Below are positions 59,502-64,000 of a DNA stretch of 64,000 nt, piece by piece. Both the position numbers and the translations under genes were made by a program. The notes beneath the pieces are model-generated. The model made no database searches and was not told where the DNA came from. It worked only from the letters and a program-made list of their open reading frames with translations. The stretch is from Planococcus citreus (GTDB lineage: Bacteria; Bacillota; Bacilli; Bacillales_A; Planococcaceae): NCBI RefSeq assembly GCF_003664125.1, contig NZ_RCCP01000008.1, positions 1-64,000 on the forward strand, given 5' to 3'. The first letter of the stretch is position 1; every line of letters starts with the position of its first letter.

Positions 59502-60295
59502 TGGAAAAAATGATTTTCGGACGCTTTATCCCGGGGGATTCGGTCGTCCACCGGCTGGACCCAAGAGCCAAAATCCTGTTCGTCTTTTTGTTTATTGCGA
59601 TCGTTTTTATCGCGAATAATGCTATTACGTATGCGATTTTGCTCGGATTTACATTACTTTCCGTGTTTTTATCGAAAATCCGGCTATATTTCTTAATTAA
59701 CGGCTTGAAACCTGTCTTCATCTTAATGGCCTTTACGTTTTTCCTGCATTTATTCTTTACCGAAGGCGGGGCATTGCTTTTCAGTGTCGGTTTTGTAGAT
59801 GTCTATGAAGAAGGATTACGGCAAGGGATATTCATCTCGATCCGCTTCCTTGTCTTGGTGTTCATGACCAGTATCCTGACATTAACGACTTCACCGATTT
59901 CGATCACGGATGGCATAGAAGTATTGCTTGGGCCATTCAAGCGCGTTAAACTGCCGGTCCACGAACTGGCGTTGATGATGTCGATTTCACTGCGGTTCAT
60001 CCCGACCTTGATGGATGAAACCGGAAAGATCCTAAAAGCGCAAATGGCACGCGGCTCGGATATTGGTTCTGGCCCGATCAAAGAACGTATCAAAGCCGTC
60101 GTGCCGCTATTGATTCCGTTGTTTGTCAGTGCCTTTAAACGGGCAGAAGATTTAGCGACTGCCATGGAAGTGAGAGGCTACCGCGGAGGCGAAGGCCGTA
60201 CGCGTTACCGCCAGCTCAACTGGCGCATTATGGACACATTGAGCCTATTGCTGCTCGTTGGATTTGCCGGATTGCTCTGGTATTTCCGGAGTTAA
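59498..60295 (+). CDS. ecfT: ECF transporter transmembrane subunit EcfT
   Basis: A 265-residue membrane scaffold with about five to six hydrophobic helices. The two coupling-helix motifs are visible as KAQMARGSDIG (ARG) and TAMEVRGYRGG (VRG); they contact the two ATPases. The substrate-specific S components are not in this window, so the module serves several transporters (group II type). Start ATG 59498 overlaps the ecfA2 stop. Confidence 0.95.
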   Translation: MMEKMIFGRFIPGDSVVHRLDPRAKILFVFLFIAIVFIANNAITYAILLGFTLLSVFLSKIRLYFLINGLKPVFILMAFTFFLHLFFTEGGALLFSVGFVDVYEEGLRQGIFISIRFLVLVFMTSILTLTTSPISITDGIEVLLGPFKRVKLPVHELALMMSISLRFIPTLMDETGKILKAQMARGSDIGSGPIKERIKAVVPLLIPLFVSAFKRAEDLATAMEVRGYRGGEGRTRYRQLNWRIMDTLSLLLLVGFAGLLWYFRS

Positions 60296-60356
60296 CCAAA
60301 AGAGATGGCGATTCACTTAATTAGATTACGAAAGCTGCATTAAAAGGAGAGACCTC

Positions 60357-61094
60357 ATGAAACGAATGAAAGCGACAATTGCCTATGACGGCAGCGGATT
60401 TGCAGGCTACCAAATCCAGCTGAAAACCCGCACCGTTCAACTGGAGCTGTTGCGCGCGTTGAAAGAATTGCATAAAGGCGAACCGGTCGAAGTGGTGGCA
60501 AGCGGACGGACAGACTCCGGGGTGCATGCGACAGGGCAAGTGATCCATTTCGATACGCCGTTTTCCATGCCGACAGATTCCTGGGTGCGTGCGCTCAATG
60601 TCCGCCTGCCGCAAGACATCCAGGTCTATAATATCGAACAAGCAGATGCGGATTTCCATGCCCGCTACCACGCCAAAGGCAAAATTTACCGGTATAAATG
60701 GAACCGCGGCAAGCTCATCAACCCGTTCAGCCGCAACCATCTCGTCCACGTGCCGCAGCAAATCGATGTGGGACGCATGGAAAAAGCGGCCCAAGCGTTT
60801 ATCGGCACCCACGATTTTTCCAGTTTTTGTGCGGCGAATACCAATGTCGTCGACAAAGTAAGAACGATTTGGCGGATTGATTTTGAAGAACATGGCGAGG
60901 AATTGCACATGGTCATCGAAGGATCCGGTTTTCTTTATAACATGGTGCGCATTATTGCAGGCACTTTGCTGGAAGTCGGATTAAATAGAAGAGAACCGGA
61001 AGAATTGGCTGACATCATTGCGGCTTGTGACCGCGACGCTGCCGGCAAAACCGCAGCAGCACACGGTTTATACTTGGAAAAAGTGCATTACTGA
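60357..61094 (+). CDS. truA: tRNA pseudouridine(38-40) synthase TruA
   Basis: A 245-residue enzyme that isomerises U38-40 in the anticodon stem-loop of tRNA. The catalytic aspartate lies in ASGRTDSGVHATGQV (about residue 52-54) and the family motifs YRYKWNRG, IGTHDFSSF and GSGFLYNMVRIIAGTLLEVG follow. AAAGGAGAG is 9 bases upstream of the ATG. It ends the ECF-truA group. Confidence 0.97.
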   Translation: MKRMKATIAYDGSGFAGYQIQLKTRTVQLELLRALKELHKGEPVEVVASGRTDSGVHATGQVIHFDTPFSMPTDSWVRALNVRLPQDIQVYNIEQADADFHARYHAKGKIYRYKWNRGKLINPFSRNHLVHVPQQIDVGRMEKAAQAFIGTHDFSSFCAANTNVVDKVRTIWRIDFEEHGEELHMVIEGSGFLYNMVRIIAGTLLEVGLNRREPEELADIIAACDRDAAGKTAAAHGLYLEKVHY

Positions 61095-61132
61095 AGGCGA
61101 AGCAACTTTTCCTGGTGTTTTTCTAAATATCC

Positions 61133-61161
61133 TTGACTTAAAGCGTAATCCGTTATATGAT
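61133..61161 (+). promoter_or_regulatory. SigA-type promoter of rplM-rpsI
   Basis: TTGACT (61133-61138), 17-bp spacer, TATGAT (61156-61161), 39 bp after the truA stop. Confidence 0.75.
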
Positions 61162-61167
61162 GATGTA

Positions 61168-61300
61168 TGGTATTTTCATTACCCCCACGATATGCCCCGG
61201 AAGGTTATTTGTGTTAAGGGATAAGGAAAACACGGAACAACGGAACCAACATGGAACACTTGGAACTGAATTCTAAAAAAATGAGACGATTCATTAGGAG
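61168..61300 (+). promoter_or_regulatory. leader of rplM (probable L13 leader)
   Basis: An untranslated stretch of about 140 nt between promoter and rplM, at the place where Firmicutes carry the L13 leader. It contains CCCC and GGGG-type blocks near 61182-61220 and four GGAAC repeats (61234, 61242, 61253, 61262). Assignment rests on position more than on a checked structure. Confidence 0.5.
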
Positions 61301-61310
61301 GACAATATAC

Positions 61311-61748
61311 ATGCGTACAACATTCATGGCTAAAGGTCACGAAGTAGAGCGTAAATGGTTGGTTGTCGATGCAGAAGGGCAAACTCTTGGACGTTTGGCT
61401 TCTGAAGTCGCTTCAATCTTGCGCGGGAAATACAAACCAACATTCACACCGAACGTCGACACTGGCGATCACGTCATCATCATCAATGCTGACAAAATTC
61501 ACTTGACTGGTAAAAAACTTACCGACAAAATCTACTACCGCCACACGCAATACACAGGCGGACTTAAGCAGCGCACAGCACTTGAAATGCGCACGAAATA
61601 CCCTACAAAAATGCTTGAACTAGCGATCAAAGGCATGCTTCCAAAGAACTCTTTGGGCCGCCAAACATTCAAGAAATTGCATGTATACGCTGGACCAGAG
61701 CACAACCACCAAGCACAACAGCCTGAAGCTTACACGCTTCGCGGATAA
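61311..61748 (+). CDS. rplM: 50S ribosomal protein L13
   Basis: A 145-residue early assembly protein. [40 protein letters not shown] is the typical N-terminus. ATG 61311 follows TAGGAGG and gives the family length; an in-frame ATG at 61251 lies upstream of that site, in the leader. Operon with rpsI. Confidence 0.98.
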   Translation: MRTTFMAKGHEVERKWLVVDAEGQTLGRLASEVASILRGKYKPTFTPNVDTGDHVIIINADKIHLTGKKLTDKIYYRHTQYTGGLKQRTALEMRTKYPTKMLELAIKGMLPKNSLGRQTFKKLHVYAGPEHNHQAQQPEAYTLRG

Positions 61749-61777
61749 TAATCAGTAAATAAGAGGAGGATACACCT

Positions 61778-62170
61778 TTGGCACAAGTTCAATATATCGG
61801 TACAGGTCGCCGTAAAAACTCAACAGCTCGCGTACGTTTGGTACCAGGAGATGGTACGATCACAATCAACAACCGTGACGTATCTGACTACGTTCCATAC
61901 GAAACGCTTGAGCAAATCATCAAACAACCACTAGTAACTACTGAAACTCTTGGTAGCTACGATGTATTGGTAAACGTAAAAGGCGGCGGGTTCACTGGAC
62001 AAGCCGGCGCAATCCGTCACGGAATCGCACGCGCTCTACTTACAGTAGACCCAGAATTCCGCGGAGCACTTAAATCTGCTGGATTCCTAACACGTGACCC
62101 ACGTATGAAAGAACGTAAAAAATACGGTCTTAAAGCGGCACGTCGCGCACCTCAGTTCTCAAAACGTTAA
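61778..62170 (+). CDS. rpsI: 30S ribosomal protein S9
   Basis: A 130-residue protein whose C-terminal tail ([17 protein letters not shown]) reaches the P-site t[30 protein letters not shown] is the typical N-terminus. TTG start with AGAGGAGG 9 bases upstream. Terminator follows. Confidence 0.98.
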   Translation: MAQVQYIGTGRRKNSTARVRLVPGDGTITINNRDVSDYVPYETLEQIIKQPLVTTETLGSYDVLVNVKGGGFTGQAGAIRHGIARALLTVDPEFRGALKSAGFLTRDPRMKERKKYGLKAARRAPQFSKR

Positions 62171-62181
62171 TTTTACCTTTC

Positions 62182-62218
62182 AAAAGCACTTTCCGGTTTT
62201 CCGGAAGGTGCTTTTTTG
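62182..62218 (+). terminator. Rho-independent terminator after rpsI
   Basis: A 13-bp or longer stem AAGCACTTTCCGG/CCGGAAGGTGCTT, TTTT loop and six T residues. Confidence 0.95.
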
Positions 62219-62261
62219 TGTGTTGGCGAACTCTATAGCAAACCGAAAAGGAGTGAATGAA

Positions 62262-62702
62262 ATGAACCGCATCAATCTAATCTGCCTGGGCGTTCAGGAT
62301 ATGGAAAGGTCTGTGAAGTTTTACCGGGATGAACTGGGCTTCCAAACGGATGAAAAGAGTGATAAACCGGACATCATTTTCTTCAATACTTCAGGCACAA
62401 AATTGGAGCTATATCCTTTAGAGGAATTGGCAAAAGACATCGACGCAGAACATCCACCGGTGAAAAGCGGATTCTCCGGAATCACCTTGGCCTATAATGC
62501 CAAATCCCGGGATGAAGTGGACCGAGTCATGGAATTGGCAAAAAAAGCGGGAGCGGTGATCGTGAAACAACCTGTTGATGTCTTTTGGGGAGGGTATTCG
62601 GGTTATTTCCAAGACCCCGATGGCTACCACTGGGAAGTCGCATATGGCCCTGATTTCACATTTGATGCACACGACATGCTCGACTTCGACCGCAATGAAT
62701 AG
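62262..62702 (+). CDS. VOC (glyoxalase/bleomycin-resistance/dioxygenase fold) family protein
   Basis: A 146-residue protein with the paired beta-alpha-beta-beta-beta units of the vicinal oxygen chelate fold: LICLGVQDMERSVKFYRDELGF at the start and GYSGYFQDPDGYHWEVAYGPDF in the second half, where the glutamate before VAY is the usual metal ligand position. The substrate cannot be told; the class includes lyases, dioxygenases and antibiotic-binding proteins. ATG 62262 follows AAAGGAGTG; the open frame upstream crosses the terminator. A single-gene unit. Confidence 0.9.
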   Translation: MNRINLICLGVQDMERSVKFYRDELGFQTDEKSDKPDIIFFNTSGTKLELYPLEELAKDIDAEHPPVKSGFSGITLAYNAKSRDEVDRVMELAKKAGAVIVKQPVDVFWGGYSGYFQDPDGYHWEVAYGPDFTFDAHDMLDFDRNE

Positions 62703-62760
62703 AGGCATAGAAGATGCCACGCAGCGAAAAGCCTGAATGGATTTAAAAACGCTTTCACTA

Positions 62761-62769
62761 TGTTATACT
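62761..62769 (+). promoter_or_regulatory. possible extended -10 promoter of salA
   Basis: TGT-TATACT (62761-62769), an extended -10 with no clear -35, 35 bp before the gene. Confidence 0.5.
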
Positions 62770-62803
62770 GGACTGTAGCAAAAGTGATAAGGAGTGTAGT
62801 GGA

Positions 62804-63877
62804 ATGTTAAGTGAAACACAAGTGCGAGAAGCAGTCGGAGCTCTAGAAGATCCGTTTTTACATAGAACCCTGTCGGAAACAAACGGCATCTTGTCGGTAA
62901 AAATCAAAGAAGAGAAAAAATACGTCAGTGTGAAATTGGCGATCGCCAAAACGAATACACCGGAACAAATGCAGCTTCAAATGAAAGTCGTGGACGCCAT
63001 CAAGGGAGTCGGCGCTGACTCTGTCGGCATCCGCTTCGAAGAATTGCCGCCCGAAGCCTTGGCGCAGTTCCGCGGAACCGCGAACGAGTCTGAAGCACAG
63101 GATCTACTGTCTCCATTGAACAAAGTCGAATTCATTTCCATCGCCAGCGGTAAAGGCGGCGTCGGCAAATCGACCGTTTCCGTCAACTTGGCGATCGCGC
63201 TTGCGCGTGCAGGCAAAAAAGTTGGGCTCGTTGACGCAGATATCTACGGCTTCAGTGTGCCGGACATGATGGGCATCGATAAAGCGCCAGTTGTCCGGGG
63301 CGATACAATCATTCCCGTCGAGCGATTCGGCGTCAAAGTGATTTCCATGGGCTTCTTCGTCGAAGATAATATGCCTGTCGTATGGCGTGGCCCAATGCTC
63401 GGGAAAGTCTTGGATCAATTCTTCCGCGATGTGGAGTGGGGAGATCTTGACTATCTTCTATTGGACTTGCCACCAGGAACAGGGGACGTCGCACTCGATA
63501 TCCATCAAATGCTTCCGGCTTCCAAAGAAATCGTTGTCACCACTCCGCACCCGACAGCTGCATTCGTTGCAGCCCGAGCAGGAGCGATGGCTTTGCAAAC
63601 CAATCACGAAGTATTGGGAGTCGTCGAGAACATGTCGTGGTTTGAAAGCCAAGGATCCGGCAAAAAAGAATACATCTTCGGAAAAGGCGGCGGGGCAAAG
63701 CTCGCTGAAGAATTACAATCTCCATTGCTCGGACAGATTCCGCTTGGCCAGCCGGACTGGGATGAAAATGATTTCGCTCCATCTGTCTACGCAGAAGATC
63801 ACCCAACCGGAAAGATTTATGGAGAGATTGCCCAACAAGTCCTCCAGCAATTCGCGAATAAAGAGAACAAGCAATAA
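62804..63877 (+). CDS. salA: Mrp/NBP35-type P-loop ATPase (SalA/ApbC)
   Basis: A 357-residue protein. An N-terminal MIP18/DUF59-like domain (about 1-85) is followed by a deviant P-loop ATPase with SGKGGVGKSTVSVNLA (about 110-125), the switch DADIYGFSVPDMMG and DLPPGTGDVALD. The family carries Fe-S clusters for transfer; B. subtilis SalA has instead been studied as a regulator of ScoC. The typical CxxC Fe-S motif is not seen here (ENMSWFESQGSG replaces it), which fits the SalA form. AAGGAG is upstream of the ATG. Confidence 0.93.
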   Translation: MLSETQVREAVGALEDPFLHRTLSETNGILSVKIKEEKKYVSVKLAIAKTNTPEQMQLQMKVVDAIKGVGADSVGIRFEELPPEALAQFRGTANESEAQDLLSPLNKVEFISIASGKGGVGKSTVSVNLAIALARAGKKVGLVDADIYGFSVPDMMGIDKAPVVRGDTIIPVERFGVKVISMGFFVEDNMPVVWRGPMLGKVLDQFFRDVEWGDLDYLLLDLPPGTGDVALDIHQMLPASKEIVVTTPHPTAAFVAARAGAMALQTNHEVLGVVENMSWFESQGSGKKEYIFGKGGGAKLAEELQSPLLGQIPLGQPDWDENDFAPSVYAEDHPTGKIYGEIAQQVLQQFANKENKQ

Positions 63878-63885
63878 AACATATT

Positions 63886-63919
63886 ATCCGGAAACCGGCT
63901 TTCGGTTTCCGGATTTTTA
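63886..63919 (+). terminator. Rho-independent terminator after salA
   Basis: ATCCGGAAACCG (63886-63897) pairs perfectly with CGGTTTCCGGAT (63903-63914), followed by five T residues. The last 80 bp of the window hold no gene; TGA-TACAAT (63982-63990) may be an extended -10 box of a gene beyond the edge. Confidence 0.93.
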
Positions 63920-64000
63920 TATAGGTGGTAAAAGACTTTCAAGGTTTGTTCACAACTCCTCCTGCAGATAGAAGGGTTTGTTGATACAATCGAAAGGAAC

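Overview
The window is a contiguous, almost gap-free piece of the core chromosome of a low-GC Gram-positive bacterium of the order Bacillales. It carries the ctsR-mcsA-mcsB-clpC stress operon, sigH, YacP/Rae1 and Mini-III, two T-box leaders, the S10-spc-alpha ribosomal supercluster and ecfA1-ecfA2-ecfT-truA after rplQ. Protein sequences recall Planococcaceae (Planococcus-like), but that family call comes from memory of homologues, not from a search. All confident genes lie on the + strand. No insertion sequence, prophage, tRNA or CRISPR array was seen.

Layout. 1-93 is the 3' part of a 5S rRNA, so an rRNA operon ends here. 206-5128 holds a small DUF3006-like gene and the CtsR regulon operon. 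5188-15267 holds radA, yacL, ispD, ispF, gltX, a cysteine T-box, cysE, cysS, mrnC, rlmB, yacP and sigH. 15337-18905 holds rpmG, secE, nusG, rplK, rplA, rplJ and rplL. 19019-31783 holds a 16S/23S-type methyltransferase gene, rpoB, rpoC, rpsL, rpsG, fusA and tuf. 32200-42935 is a complete branched-chain amino acid block (ilvE, T-box, ilvB, ilvN, ilvC, leuA, leuB, leuC, leuD) plus a transporter gene; it sits between tuf and rpsJ. 43192-57465 is the S10-spc-alpha cluster. 57466-61094 holds a structured leader, the ECF transporter module and truA. 61311-62170 holds rplM-rpsI. The window ends with a VOC protein and the SalA/Mrp-type P-loop ATPase.

How the genes work together. Most encode transcription and translation machinery. 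Regulation is visible in the DNA: a perfect CtsR box on the ctsR promoter, predicted ribosomal-protein leaders (L1-type hairpin before rplK, L10 leader, S10 and L13 leader regions), an attenuator-like hairpin before rpoB, a Cys T-box before cysE-cysS and an Ile-type T-box before ilvB. A catabolite-response element lies near -89 of the ilvE promoter.

Most unusual points. The BCAA operon interrupts the ribosomal supercluster. disA, the L7Ae-like gene and map are missing from the positions they hold in Bacillus subtilis. The map position is filled by about 340 bp of GC-rich, strongly foldable, non-coding DNA (54395-54730). A perfect 13-bp inverted repeat embraces the -10 box of the rplJ promoter. 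The nusG Shine-Dalgarno sequence is 24 nt from its start codon, with a small hairpin between them. A 57540-57667 leader with two mutually exclusive hairpins precedes the ECF genes.
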